64,000 nt of DNA from Vanilla planifolia (taxonomy: Eukaryota > Streptophyta > Magnoliopsida > Asparagales > Orchidaceae), in contig CM043872.1 in assembly GCA_023846275.1 (NCBI GenBank), forward strand, positions 29,316,670-29,380,669, read 5' to 3'. The notes below the pieces were generated by a model, which was not told the DNA's origin, did not search any database, and saw only the letters and a list, made by a program, of their open reading frames with translations. Positions 49,950 to 63,599 of this stretch are shown one piece after another. Position 1 is the first letter of the stretch. The number at the start of each line of letters is the position of its first letter. The position numbers and the translations under genes are program-made.

Positions 49950-52900
49950 ATGATGAACCACAGTAGTGGAAAGGAAAATATGAATAATATAACAGGACAG
50001 TAGTCTAGATTATTACTCCCTTTGCAGAATTCTTCTGATTTTTTTGAAAGCTGATGTAATTAATCCATGTCTGCACAAATTTAGAACGGCATATAGGATT
50101 GTTGACGTAGGAGTGTGTGACTTTGTTATTTCTTTTAAACTTCTATCTATACTTTTAAGCAAAGTTGGCACCTTTGGTGTTATGGCACTTTGCATTTTTT
50201 GCTTCATTGGGTGCTAGCATAAATGCCCTTAGAACCTTGTTATGTGAATGGTACATAATAGCTGTTAATTTTTGTATAGTTTCAACCTTTTGTTCAATAT
50301 TCCTCACTCCAGAGGTCACGTTTGATTTATCTCACGATTCCTTTTTTTTTGAGCGCAAATTCTAGCTCATTGTTGATGAACATCTTTTAACTCAATAACT
50401 AGATTAGATATATTTATATATATATCCAGGTGCACACTTGCAGGGTGTGGGCTTATTTGCAGGTTGTGTTCGGCATGATAAGGAAAGGAATATGTGGCGT
50501 TAATCTGTTCTTGTTTTTTCTAATGTTCTCGGACAAAAAATGGACAGGAACGAAGTATCTTGGATCTTTACCCCTACACGACAATCTGGTACAATTCAAG
50601 GGGCCTAGGAATCTGCCATTCGTTTCAGGGAATCAGTGGTTTTTGTCTTTGACCGGCACATGGAGAAGTACTGCTTCATTGTCATCCATAATCTGCTACT
50701 TTGTTTTGGGTAAACATTTATCATCAAATATTTCTATGATTTTTCATTTTTTTTGTTTGAAAGAAAAGATTGTGGCCATCTTAAAATGGATTTGTTCAGG
50801 TGGAAGGATAAAGAAACACCTTAAGCTTAATGAACTATTGTCCTCTTCTACTGTAAGTGATGGTACATTATTCTCTTCTACTCATTTGATATGCAAGTAT
50901 ATCATTTTTAGGTTGAAAATGAGTTTTTGTATTACAGTATGTGATTGAAAATGAAGTTTTTGACGAAAAATTGTCAATATTTCTGAGTTTGACAAAAAAA
51001 AGTTTTTGAAAAAGTGGCTTGCAAACAAGAGATTTTGAACATCTGAACTTGGGTTTCAAGGTTTGGCAATTCCTGAAAATAAATTGCAATGTTTCAATCT
51101 TATCGTCTTATTTTTTCACGTACTAATGATGCTTGTCATACATGTATGGTATTAGGAACAAGTTTGGACGATTGCTAAGCTGGAATGAAGGAGAGCTCGG
51201 TCTCTTTAGAAGGTATGTCTTCTCTCTCTGGTACAGGTATCGCTGTTGGAACAATGTTTGAATATATTATTTGAAAAATAATATTTGGATTTTTTTTTTG
51301 GAAAATAAATGAGATATATTTAGGATTGAATTGCTGCTGAATTTCGTAGGAGTATAATACTAGAGAAATAATTGTTTTCAAGGTCTTTTTTTTTTTGAAG
51401 TAAAAAAAAAATTAAAAATCAGACAGTTTCATATAAGGTTTATTACACACCAATGAGTCCCTTGACACTGCGCTAATCTTAAATAAGCAATAGAAGCTAA
51501 GCAACGGGAGCTTACAAGATGCTAAGAGCTCGCAAGGGCTCCACAAGAGATATATGTTTCAAATGTTAATCGAAATTGATCCTAAACTCATGAAAGAATA
51601 CATCATCATATGGGTCAATGATGCAGTGCATCTCATCATTTTATCAATAATCAATGTTCTATACTTCACATATTTGTGATTGTCTTGCATTATTTTGATG
51701 TATTTTTTATTTTCAATGTAGTGATATTTGTGTTATTTTTTGTGAAATATTGAGATATGTATAGGCGAAGGTCCTTCTAGGTGTCAGCAGAACATTGCAT
51801 AATTTGAGGAACTAATATTGTTCTCAACTTTAGTGATGTATGAAAAGGATTTCACTAAACCTTCATGAAATCTTCATTTTGGCTGCCTTATGAGCCTGGG
51901 TTGAGTCCTCTATTGAGTCATTTTGGTGTCTAACTCATGAGAATTTTTGGATAACTTGGCTTTAAAACCAGTCAAAGAATTAAATATGCTTGTGCCTTAC
52001 GAGTTAACCTTGGTTGTTCCTATGATTGAAACACATTTATTAGTCAAATTTAATTCAACACAAGTTGAATATAATAGGCATGTTTTTACCCTTCATTAAC
52101 AAGTTTTAAATGACCAAAACAATCTCAATTCTTAAAAACATTATGAGCAAAGAGTTCTTTGGTTCAATAGTCTACATAAGAAACACCTAAACAAGCTCAT
52201 GCATCAAACACGATAAGTAGAAACTTCCTTTAGCTTATGAGCCATAAATGGATGATTTAATCTCAGGTCATAAGCTAAATATAACAAACTTCTTTGGTTC
52301 CACAAAAGCAAAGTTGTATCACAGATTTCCTCATTCACAAGCTCGCATGTTGAACATAGTATGTTGAGTTAACTTCCTATCAATCGTTATTACAACTTTG
52401 TCAAATTCATTTAATTCCTTATCTATGCAATCAATGTTGGATGTTCTACTCCTCTCTACATAAGGATTTAATTATCTCTCATACAACCACTAAATGATGT
52501 CATATTTATCTTTCTTAAATACATAATCTCTTAAACAGACACTAGGATGTGCAATATGCTCACTAGCACCAAAGATTTTTTATTTACATAGTGACCAAAA
52601 GACATGAATGACATCTAAATAATGTTACAACATATATTACCTCGTCATCATAGCTCACGACTTTGAACTTTTCACATCATATCTCATTTTTAGTTTTTTT
52701 TGCACATCTTGTTTATTGGCTTCTAAATATTTTTTTTCATCTTTTATTATCTTTTACTATAATTACAACAAAATATAATATCATAAATTGGATAACATAA
52801 ATATCATATGATCAAAATTGCATGGTAAGTAAATAAATTTATTTTGTAATCATAAGAGTTAACCAAAGCATATTTATTTTATCACATCAAATCACAATTT

Positions 52901-53889
52901 AAATATCAATTATTAATAAGTGTTAAATTATAATAATATTTGCAAATAATATAATTCCCAACATAATATTTATTAGTTTATCATTTTAATTTTGTAATTT
53001 AGATATTATTCTCGATCTACTAAATACTTGAGAATCACATTTTAATTCATCACATTGTTTTAATTTTACAAATTTTGCAAAAATATCGAACTATTAAAAT
53101 CTTATTAAATTTTTTTTTATAATTCTTTTGATAGGATGTGCTAACTGGTTTGATTTGTTAAATTAATATAATATAAGAAAATAATTTATAATTTTAAATG
53201 TGATTAAAATTTTTATTTGAGTATATCATTAGGAAATAATTTTTAAGAAAAGTTTAACTATATTATATTAATAATTTTTAGATGTTTAGATAATTAATTT
53301 TGCATTTTTAAAAAATAAATAAGAAACGAAAATTTAAAAATGTTAAGGGCACGAGAGGAATTTCGTAACCTTTTTTTAGCTGTCTTTGTTGGGTTTGGAG
53401 TTAAATGTGAATTTAGCTGTGCTAATTAGAGGATTGAGATGGGAAGGGAGGATTTTTGGGTGAATGAAACTCAACAAAAGAGAAAATAAGAGAAGAAGAA
53501 GAAAAGAGTTTTGGTGAAAAGAAATAAGCTAAAAAAAGCAGGAAGAGGCGTAGAGGAGATTGGAACTTGTTATTGCAGTTTAGAGGAAGCGTTTAAGAAG
53601 AAGAGAAGATGTAAACAAGTGAAAGAGGTGTGATGTAATAGTTGGTGTAGGTTTATTTTTGTATTTTTTAATTTTGTTCTACTATTTTTATGTGAGTCTA
53701 AATATATTTAGATGATGTATGAAGTTGAGACAGTTATGGGAATTAGTTTTGAGTCGAAACCAAGAGGATTTGGATTGAAAAAAATCCTTTTTTGGTTTTG
53801 GGTCAAAGGATTGAACAATTTAATAAGCAATAATTAAAACAATTAAAAAAAAAAGAAAATCGGGAAAATTGGTATCCCGAAATCCTTTT
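49950..53889. other. Intergenic DNA, unrecognised
   Basis: The first ~300 bp is probably CRF 3' untranslated sequence. A 172-codon open frame at 50430-50948 lacks recognisable domains. The part from 51.4 to 53.4 kb contains moderately complex sequence that may be old transposon, but no protein motif was read. 53.45-53.65 kb is purine-rich. Confidence 0.4.
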
Positions 53890-54608
53890 ACGCCACGGTG
53901 TTTCTCGCAGCTTCCACCGACGCCATTGGGGTTGGCGTGCCTGGCCGAATTGGCGAGATCCGGTCACCGGACGGCCGTTGTGGACGGTTGAGGCGACGAT
54001 CGAGAGAGAGAGAACGAAAAGGAAAAGAAGTTCGACGGCGGTACTTGAATGAAACCCTAATCAAGCGGGCCGTGCCGTCTCCCGTCGCCGGAAATTGGGA
54101 ACAAAAGTACGCTGTGTCTGCGATTCAAAGCACGGAAGAGGGAGAATCGAAAAAAGGTAATTTTTCCTTTCGTTCTTCCAATTTTCCCGTTGGCATGCGT
54201 TATTTCGGGATGCTTTGGGTAGCCGCCGGCAAGCATGCGGTGGCGTCCGTTTCGCCGTCGGCCCAAAAAAAAAAAAGAAATCCGAAAAAAAAAAAGAAAT
54301 TTGGAAAAAAGAAAAAAAGAAAAAAGACGTATATATATATATATATATATATAACGTTATTTTAATGCTGAATATATGTAAATAAAAAAATATGTAATAA
54401 CAAAAAGAGGGACCAACAAGAAAAAGATGTGGAGATTTGTTGTACAAAATTTTGGCAAGGATAGTTGCAATGTAATACATGTTAGTAATAGTTTGTCGTT
54501 ATTAAGGTAAGTTAATGGATTCTTTTTTTTGCAGAGAAAATGCTACATTGAATGCGATAAACTAGGAAGAAAAAAGTTTTGTTGGAAGAAACAAGAATCT
54601 CTACTGAG
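53890..54608 (+). other. GC-rich island with exon-like blocks
   Basis: 53890-54270 is GC-rich in an AT-rich setting and open in one frame for 155 codons (53898-54365), but the product is low in complexity and unfamiliar, ending in Lys-rich sequence over A-rich DNA. A donor-like AAAAG|GTAATT lies near 54154, and a 74-nt block (54535-54608) is bounded by TTTTTTTTGCAG| and GAG|GTGAGT, both strong splice signals. This may be the 5' part of an unannotated, perhaps non-coding, transcript. Splicing the two blocks gives an early stop. Confidence 0.35.
54329..54352. repeat. AT microsatellite
   Basis: About 12 AT dinucleotides directly after an A-rich run (54264-54327). Confidence 0.85.
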
Positions 54609-55369
54609 GTGAGTTTGATTTTCATGAAATAAAAAAACAATGATGTGTGTGCATATTTATTGTATACAACATGTTGTTATTGTTATGTTTATATATGTGA
54701 GCATATTTAAAATGTCATATTTATATAATGCTATCACATTTGATATTATGTTTTATTATATCTTTGTTATTTATTAATGTCGAATTTACTTGTTGGGCAT
54801 TTTATAGTCACTTCTACTTATATTTTAGAACATGTCACAAATTTACGTCAGAAGTATATCTAGAAGGGCATGCGAATTGTGTGAGTTGATCTTTTGTACA
54901 TGTTGATTTTATTTTTTTTATTATGTTCTAAGGATATTACAAAACATGTATAATTGTGATAAAATTAGATTTATTATTAAAGTAAAATGTGTTTTATTAT
55001 TTCATCACATTCATTTATTGTGTTTATGTCCTCACTTTTAGCTGCAAATATTCTAATTTATTATTAATTAGACAATAAAGTACTGAATAATAGGTGGGGC
55101 ATGATAAGTTTGTGTTATTATTGGGTTTCTTGGATTATGTTATGCACATTTTTCTACTATATGGTTGTAATTCTTGTATTAATAACATTGTGTTTAATAT
55201 TGGTAAGGCATAATATCAATGATCTCACTGTCAACTTTTTGTTTGCCTTTCCCTTAAAGTTTTCTTTGATGTACGAGGTGTAAATTGAGTTATGTTTGGT
55301 GTTGTAGTAGGCGTAGTTAATGAAATATGTAACTCCCTAGTTTTTAATGTCTTTTTAAACCTATTTGTC
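54609..55369. other. AT-rich intergenic DNA
   Basis: No gene recognised. Confidence 0.4.
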
Positions 55370-56010
55370 TTCAAATAGTTATCACAATCTAGCCTCATAT
55401 TGTACGTCTACTTCAAGGTATAAATATTATACGTTGATCACTACCATTCTAACTTTGACCTTAACCCATTCCTAAACCTTGTCACAATGGAACTAAGTAG
55501 CTCATCAAGGTCGCACCTAAGAATAGGTTTTCGCAATTGATTAATTTATTAAAGAACACTTAGAGATCCTTGCTTGAAGTTGTGTAGGTTTTTTAGGAGT
55601 CCATCCTAAATAACTTATAGAAAAAGACTATTACATAGGATATTTTTTCATCTTTGCCCAAGTTCTTTCTACCACTTGTGGAAACCTAGTTCTATTTCTC
55701 TTTGTCTAGTTACAATAAATCTTCACTTACCAAGTGAATTTCATTTTTGCAAATCTCACATTCCTGAATTTTGATAGTTGTTACTTATCAAATATTGATC
55801 TATACCAATAATCTAATCCATGATAACTTTTATATCACCTTGACCATCAAATGATGGTATTTCCACTTGAACATAACTACTGATCCTTCTCATAGTCATG
55901 ATATCACTTGCACCTCACTTCTCTATGCTTAATTTGTCTAATAGGTCTCAAGTGCACTTGATTTCGCATCGTATTCCTATTGCACCTCCGTTGTGTTCTT
56001 AGAGTCAAGT
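55370..56010 (-). pseudogene. Ty3/gypsy gag relic
   Basis: Read on the minus strand with stops and frameshifts: YVQVEIPSFDGQGDIKVI near 55850 (the usual ...IPxFxGxxDPxxFLDW start of the gag domain), a WAKMKK-like block near 55660 and LSSIVTRFRNGLRSKLE near 55490 (usual VARFxxGLR). No LTR or pol block was placed around it. It is an old fragment. Confidence 0.65.
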
Positions 56011-58384
56011 CTTCATCTAAGGACATCAGTTGTCATGAAGCCCTTGATACACTAGATGTTGGAAACTTTTCATGAAGCTGTTTTTAAATTGCTTGAAGCA
56101 TTTTCATAATAATTTTTATGTGACCTCAAACCATACTTATTCTTTGGTTCTTTTATGGCTTTGAAGCTATATTGTTAAGATTGTGAAATAAAAAATTTGC
56201 CAAAACTATATTATGGAGAGAATAACACTAATCTTAGTTGTAATGCCAAAAAGATGAGGCCTTAAGGCTCAAACTTAATATTGGAAGATCCCAAACAAAA
56301 AGCAGTAGTATTTGATAGCAACAACATCATAGAGGTAATCAATTGATATAAATTGATCCGCTTTGATCAAAATACAATTTAGTACTTATGGGTACATTAA
56401 AAATGTCGAATCAATTCTTTTTCTTCTTAATGAATAGATTTGATCGCAACTTTAAGTGTGGAATTTAAAGTGATAAAATAGGAAACGAGACATTGAATTA
56501 TATCTATAATTAAATATATGAGCAACCAACATTTATCGAAATTGAAAAAGAATCAATAGAAAAGATTTGATCCTCTTTTTTCTGGAATTTAGAGATCTAT
56601 GAATCGGGATCCTGATGCATATGGATATAAATGATTTAGGAGGAGCAAGAAAGGAAATAAATGGGATGGTAGTTAATGTGAAGGCTGGATGAGGTTGATG
56701 TTAAGGTTTGAGGTGGTTTAGAAGGGGTAAATGGTGAAGGGAGCTTTGCCATTGGAAATGATATATTGGCTTGGATTCTGGATCTTATTGTGCTAAATGA
56801 AAGTTGGAGTTACTTTCAATTGCATCATAGATCTTTCAGATTTGTAATTTAAAATGCCATAAAATTTCTCATGGGTAATTTTATAACAAATTATCAAGCA
56901 GAACTTAAACCAAATGCACAAAAAAAACTAATTTTATGTAGGAATTTCTGAAATTCAAGAATTTTCATGTTTTTTCAGAATTTGAATGCCAAAGGGCTTG
57001 AAACTTTTCAGAAATTAGAATAGTTAAATGAACCTGAATAATCCTAAATTTCAGCACTTTCATCAACCAAATTTGATCAAACTAGCATGGAGTAGGAGCA
57101 AAGATCATTTTACCTCATGTAATTTGTTTGTTTTGCAAATTTAGTAGAAAAAATGAATTGAAGGCAAAAGAAAGTAGCAAGTATAGAAATCACCCAATCG
57201 ACCTTCTATGAAGCAATATTGAATATTTTCTATTGAATTCCAGTTATCATGGAGGATTGGAAATCATATGTGATTCCTTATATTAACAAAAAATACCTCA
57301 AAAGAAATCAAGAGAGAGAGAGAGAGAGAGAGCGAGAGAGTGGATGTTACCAAGGTTTTCCCTTCTTCAAGGTTGGAACAACTTTTACTCTTTTGCAAAT
57401 CTTTATAACATATGAAATACATTATTTACAAGACTTAAATGAAAAAACCTATTGAAAAACCCTTACAAAACCACAACCTTCAATTAGCTCTACAAATGAT
57501 TGCCCTGCGTAGTTGATTGACTATGCAAGGGAGTTTGGGAAGTTTCTCTTACAAACCTCATTGCCTTAACATATGTTGGACAATCTCACAGCATCCCACA
57601 CTCATCCACATGATTGAAATAGGTCGTGATATAATTTAGACAATCCCAAGGCATAAAAAGATACACATATGGAGTATAACATAATATAATGCATGAATAA
57701 TTAGACATGAGATTTGGCACATCATTTAACCTCTTGGTGGCATTTGAGGGTGCTCATGAGGCCTCCATGAAATCTTTTAGGAGTTGGCTACATAATAAAT
57801 ACTGTGAGGATTATGATCCTCATTTTGAAAGGATGGTTTCACTTGTTTATTGTCGTGACCGAAACCCTTTTTGTGGGCTTTGGAAAAGTGGTTGTCTAAT
57901 TTCTAAGTTCTAACATGTCAATGCAAGATCTCAGCTAATTATTTAAGTTTTGAATTCTAGAATGTCTTAAATTGCACTTATTGGTTTATTTGAAGTAATA
58001 AATTTGAAAAGTCTATGTAGTAAAGAGGGGAGTAGAAATGAAGTCCTTTTAGAAACCATTTTCCATGCTTTTTGTGCTTTTTCTTGTGGACTTGAAGTGA
58101 TTAAATAATGAGATTAATGTGTTACCAAACTTGTTCTTGGTTATAGATTGATTTATATATTTGAGTTGTAGAAGTCTTGTTGAGTTGGTTATTATCAAGT
58201 TTTTTTATTTGAATTGCACAGGTGTGATTATGTTCCAAGCTACCTCTATATCTTTTGCTAAGTTTTGTTGTTTGTATCGAGCTTTATAGGGATTGATGCC
58301 TTTATTTACTCTCTATTATACCAATCAAGTGAAATACCACTCTCTTGAAATCAAGTTTTTTTTATCTTCTTCTTCCTTTACTTT
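56011..58384. other. Intergenic DNA
   Basis: No confident gene. The open frame 57707-57913 (68 codons) looks less random than its neighbours, with HEASMKSFRSWLHNKYCEDY, but I cannot assign it. Some of this may be further gypsy debris. Confidence 0.4.
57311..57340. repeat. (AG)n microsatellite
   Basis: Thirty bases of AG repeat with one interruption (AGCG at 57331-57334). Confidence 0.9.
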
Positions 58385-58999
58385 TCTAATTTACTCTTTA
58401 TTCCTTTTCAATTGGAAGTACATTTCTAAAAAATTTGGCTTTTGTTTTTGATTCATTGAGTTGTTGTTTTGGGTAACTCTTATATTTTATGTTCATTTGG
58501 GTTTGTTTTAATTACTATATGATGGTTAAATTTTAAATTTTTTTATAATTAATTTCTTGATTTGAGTATAAAATTTCATGTTTTTTTCAATCTAATAATG
58601 TTGCAACTATTACTTGATAAATTTCCACATTAATTATATCAATATCAATGTTTTAGCTTATTTTATTTATCCTTTAAACTACATGAATCTAATTTGTTTT
58701 ACCAATATAGATTAAGGGCGTATCTGATTCGTTGTTGTTTGGATAACACATCTAAATAACAATGTTTTGTAGATGCCAGATGTCCTATAAAATTCGTTTA
58801 TATTTTTTTATCATTTGATTTAGTATCATATGAATCGTCTTTTATTCTTATTATCTTTATCAATATGGTTATGATATAGATGTCATTGATTTATTTAAAA
58901 AATATAAGTTTAAACAATATATTTAATGATATTACTAAACCAAATATTCAAAATCTTAAATTCGAATTCCGTGACATTACAGTGTCATTAAAACAATTT
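58385..58999 (+). repeat. ~610-bp tandem duplication, unit 1
   Basis: Matches 59000-59600 in the same orientation from TTACTC...CATTTCT to the CATTA(C/T)A(G/A)TGTC...AAAACA end, with an offset of 609 bp. Divergence is clear but modest, mostly substitutions with a few indels. Non-coding. Confidence 0.88.
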
Positions 59000-59600
59000 A
59001 ATCTATTTACTCCTTTTCCATTGCAAGTACATTTCTCAAAAATTTGGTTTTTGTTTTTAATCCATTGAATCGTTGTTTTGGTTGACTCTTATATTGTATA
59101 TTTAATTGAGTTTGTTTCAATTGCTAATTGATGCCTATATTTTAAATTTTTTGATAATTGATTTCTTGATTTGAGTACAAATCTTTTTTTTTTCAATCTA
59201 ATAATATATGACAACTATCACTTGATAAATTTTCACATTAATTATATCAATATAGATGTTTTAGCTTATGTTAATTAGCTTTTAACCTAGGTGAATTTAA
59301 TTTGTTTTACCAATTTAAATTAAAAGGGTATTTGGTTCGATGTTATTTAGATAAACATCTAAATAACAATGTTTTATTGATGTCAAATATTATATAAAAT
59401 TCGTTTATATTTTGTTTTTATCATTTAATTCAATATCATATGAATAGTCTTCTATTCTTATTATTTCTATCAATATGATTACGATATAGATGTCATTGTT
59501 TTATTTAAAAAAATATAATTTTAAACAATTTATTTAAAGTTAAATCAAATATTTAAAATCTTAAATTAAAATTACATGACATTATAATGTCCCTAAAACA
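59000..59600 (+). repeat. ~610-bp tandem duplication, unit 2
   Basis: Second copy of 58385-58999, ending about 300 bp before the start codon of the phosphoacetylglucosamine mutase gene, so it lies next to or inside its promoter. Confidence 0.88.
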
Positions 59601-59898
59601 AATGCCTAAATCAATTTCTTGTATCCATATTTTGGTGTGTATAGCCATTAGGCACAGATCATAACCATTTAAGAAGCCCACGTTAGTTATTTTTACTAAC
59701 ATGCAAAATTTACGTGCCATACTGTTGATTTTCTCACCTTATGTTATTATATTGAGTTTCTTAAGATCCATTAAAGAGGCTTTAATTTGATTAATATGCT
59801 TATTTCTTGTAGGGGCACAGTAGCTGGAGACCAGCCTAAACCCAATCCACAAAATAGGCTGAAGCAAACTATACAACTTCTGAATCATCATTTGGTAG

Positions 59899-62800
59899 AT
59901 GACGAGCGAATTCATGGCAAAGGATCAGCATTTGCTACTTCTTGAATCGTCTTCTCATTTTCCCCTGCCTCATGGTCTGTGTATTCTCACACAACAAGGA
60001 TGAAACAAACCATACAACTTGTGTAAAAGCAGCGACATTTTTCTTGTTTTTGTTGCAGGAATGACCTTCTCGTATGGAACAGCGGGTTTCAGGGCTGTGG
60101 GTTCAAAGTTGCCCTCAACAGTGTTTCGTGCTGGTATTGTGGCTGTTCTTAGGTCACTTAAAACTGGCTCTGCTGTTGGTCTTATGATTACAGCTTCCCA
60201 TAACCCTATTCTTGACAATGGTGTCAAGATTGCTGATCCTGACGGTAGCATGATGACTCAGCACTGGGAGCCCTTTGCCGAGGCTCTCGCAAATGCCCCA
60301 AATCCACAAAGCCTTGTTGAGGTCTGTCTTTATTCTTTTGTCCATCTCTTATGTGGTTTCTGTCCTATCTAGTTTTGTATTCCTAACTTAAGGAGTCTTT
60401 TAAATGATCGTGTGAACTTAAACCTTAATCACTGCTTTGGTCTCTTAGATTTAGTCTCATCTGTTCTTGCAATAACTCTTACCAAGCTAGAAGTAGAGAA
60501 TAGGCTTCTTTATTGCGTTATTTTTTTTAATTATAAGTTGGAGGAAATCCATCCCCATTTCATTATGGCAAAACAAAAGGTTTGATAAGGCTTCCAACAG
60601 TAACAAAAACACATGGAATTTAGATGTAGATATCATTGTTTTTTGAAAATGGTCGTTGAAGCAGATAGGAATTAATTTTTTTATAAATCATTTGGTGTGC
60701 TTTTTGTACTTTTATGGTTGAAAATGGTAAATCAATTTAAAAAAAAAGAGAGCAACAATTGCAACCTAATGTACCCTTGTGCTCTAGAATCGGTCTTCTT
60801 CATTGACCATTGCTAGGCCATCCTCCCATTGCTAGCCACAAACACCCACCACGGGTCTTATTTGTGGGGAAGTTTCTCTTCACTAACATAGTTGGCATGA
60901 ATTCTCTCATATATGCTCAAGTGAAGTAATAGTTGGCAAACCCTTCATGAGAATCTTCATAGGATCCTCTTTGTTGATACCATGCATAAATTACCTTGAT
61001 CTTGTTTTAATATAGGTCTTACTTGATTTTTAGAAATAAGTACTCTTCAACAATAGAATTCTTCTTCTACTAATTCTTTCAATTCTATCAATGAATTATT
61101 TATACTAATTTACAAATCCAAATTGGCTAATTTTTGTAGATAATAACACATGACCCCTTAGAGATTTCTCGATTTCGAAATGTCTCAAAACCTTCAGTAA
61201 AGAAAAAAATGAGACATTATTCCAATGATACTATTGTTTCGATCTATTATGTAACCATGTATCGATAAGATATGCATTTCCTTGGGAATGAAAAAAAAGT
61301 CAGACTAATCCTTTTGTTTTTTCTATAAATCAAAATTTTTTTTTTACAATAATTATGTTAAATAAACCTTAAAACTTGTTTGCAGGACAATGCAAGACAA
61401 TCGCAAAATTTTGATGGAATTCTAGTTGGTCATAGGTTTTTTTGTGATTTTTCAATAAAGATTAATTTCTATTACAAACCTTTTAGTTTTCTTTGTTCAG
61501 TTGGTTTTTCATTTCACAAAAGAAGAGGGGATCTCATTAGGAGGAGGAGGAACTTGTGCAGAGATCTTGTTGGGAAGAGATACCAGGCCTACTGGAGAAG
61601 CTCTACTTGAAGCTGCAAAGCAAGTATGATTTACTTGTATTATAGATTGTGCTTTTGCTAATTATCTATCAAAATGATAAATCTCTGCTTATCTTGGTGA
61701 GAAGGGAATTAAATCCATTGTTGGTGCGGCTGCACTTGATATGGGAATACTAACAACTCCTCAACTTCATTGGATGGTTATGAACAAGAACAAAGGAATG
61801 AAAGCATCTGAATCCGTCTACTTTATGCAGCTGTCAGAATCTTTTAGGTTTGCATTAAGTTGTTTAGTTACTTTGTCTCATATTGTGTGTTGCATAATTT
61901 GAATGTTGGACTTAGGTGTTTAATGGATATGGTTCCCAAAGGAACAAGAAAAGATTGTGTGGATTCACGGGTTGTAGTAGATGGAGCAAATGGAGTCGGC
62001 GGAGAGAAACTCGAGCAGCTGAAAAAATTACTGATAGGCATCGATATTCAAGTGAGAAATTCTGGTAAACAAGGAGAAGGTGTGCTAAATGAGGGAGTTG
62101 GTGCCGACTTTGTTCAAAAGGAAAAGGTTGCTCCAAGTGGCTTTGGTACTAAAGATGTTGGAGAAAGGTGAGATACGTCATTACATTTTTAAGTTATTTT
62201 ATGAACCCATTTGTGAATTATATAGTTATGTTTAGCGTTTCAGGTGTGCTACTTTTGATGGAGATGCTGATAGGCTTGTCTATTTTCGTATCTCAAGTTC
62301 AAATTGCAATGGCATTGATCTTGTTGATGGAGACAAGATTTTATCTCTCTTTGCTTTATTTATTAAGGAGCAGTTACATATTCTAAACAAACAAGGAGAT
62401 GAGGGCACCAATAATGTACTGGTGACAAGGCTTGGCATAGTTCAAACAGCTTATGCCAATGGTGCATCAACTGATTTCCTCAAACAACAAGGACTGGAAG
62501 TTGTACTGACCCCTACTGGTGTGAAATATCTGCACAAAAAGGCTGCAGAATGTGATGTTGGAATATATTTTGAAGCTAATGGTCATGGAACCATTTTGTT
62601 TTCTGAAGAGTATTTGTCGAAATTACAGAAGAAGTGCGACGATCTTGCATGTCATAGTCCAGGTTAAAAGGATTTCTTTGCTGGTGATTTTTTCTTCTTT
62701 TTTTTTTTTGTGATTTTGAGGTACAGGAAGCTTCTGGTTGTGTTTTACTCACCAGGTTCAGAACATCACAAGGCTGCTTTAAGATTGTTGGCTGTTAGCA

Positions 62801-63599
62801 AATTAATCAATCAGGCTGTTGGGGATGCTATCAGTGGATTGCTTTTGGTGGAGGTTGTGCTGCAACATATGGGCTGGTCGATGCAGGATTGGATTGATCT
62901 CTACAATGATCTCCCGAGTAGGCAACTAAAGGTAATGATTATTATCTCATCGTGTCGAACTCTTCAATTCCAATCTTTTATTACCTTTTTTTGGAAGTAA
63001 TAGTACAAATGTTTAAAACATAGTTAAGCATACATGTATAAGTGTTTGACTTTTTTTGTAAACGAGAGATATGAGGTCTGGATTTTTATATTTTGTTTAA
63101 GATTATATTCTAATCATTTTTAGATATAGTAATTAAAGTCTAAAATATCAAGTTATAATCATCATTGCACAAATACTCACAAAGAAAATAAAGCATAACA
63201 GCAAACTGATCTTAGTTGTTGCCTATTTGTTCGAACCAGTTTGTTGCTGGTCTCCTAGGTTGACTGACTCAGTTCCTTATACAGGTAAAGGTTGCAGATA
63301 GAACTGCAATCACCACAACACATGCAGAAACACAGGTTTTAGAGCCCTCTGGTTTACAAGAGGCAATTGATTCTGAAATCGGTTAGCATTTTGAGACTCA
63401 TAACTGATTATATATAATTCTTATCGTCATTTGATTCTTCTTGAAACCTGGTGCAGCTAAGTACCACAAGGGGCGTTGTTTTGTCCGGCCATCTGGTACA
63501 GAAGATATAATTCGTGTATATGCTGAAGCATCGTCTCAGGAAGCAGCTAATGCTTTAGCTAAGTCCGTATCACGACATGTTGATCACTTTCTCGGGTAG
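59899..63599 (+). CDS. AGM: Phosphoacetylglucosamine mutase
   Basis: Cytosolic enzyme of the UDP-N-acetylglucosamine pathway: interconverts GlcNAc-6-phosphate and GlcNAc-1-phosphate. Nine exons: 59899-59974, 60059-60321, 61501-61623, 61705-61847, 61916-62167, 62244-62662, 62756-62931, 63285-63381, 63457-63599. All junctions are GT-AG and phases agree, giving 563 residues against about 556 in Arabidopsis. Motifs: SYGTAGFR (30-37); active-site TASHNP with Ser72, which carries the phosphate; metal-binding DGDADR (291-296); sugar-binding EANGHG (396-401); phosphate-binding RPSGTED (527-533). All are intact, so the gene should be functional. The second intron (1,179 nt) is the longest. An in-frame ATG at 59914 is an alternative start. 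Base composition is ordinary, unlike the GC-rich genes in the window. The symbol follows Arabidopsis usage. Confidence 0.95.

Noticed and set aside
61380-61500. Possible extra mutase exon beginning [11 protein letters not shown]
   Set aside because: A TTGCAG acceptor precedes it, but joining exon 2 directly to 61501 gives the continuous family sequence [15 protein letters not shown] without an insertion.
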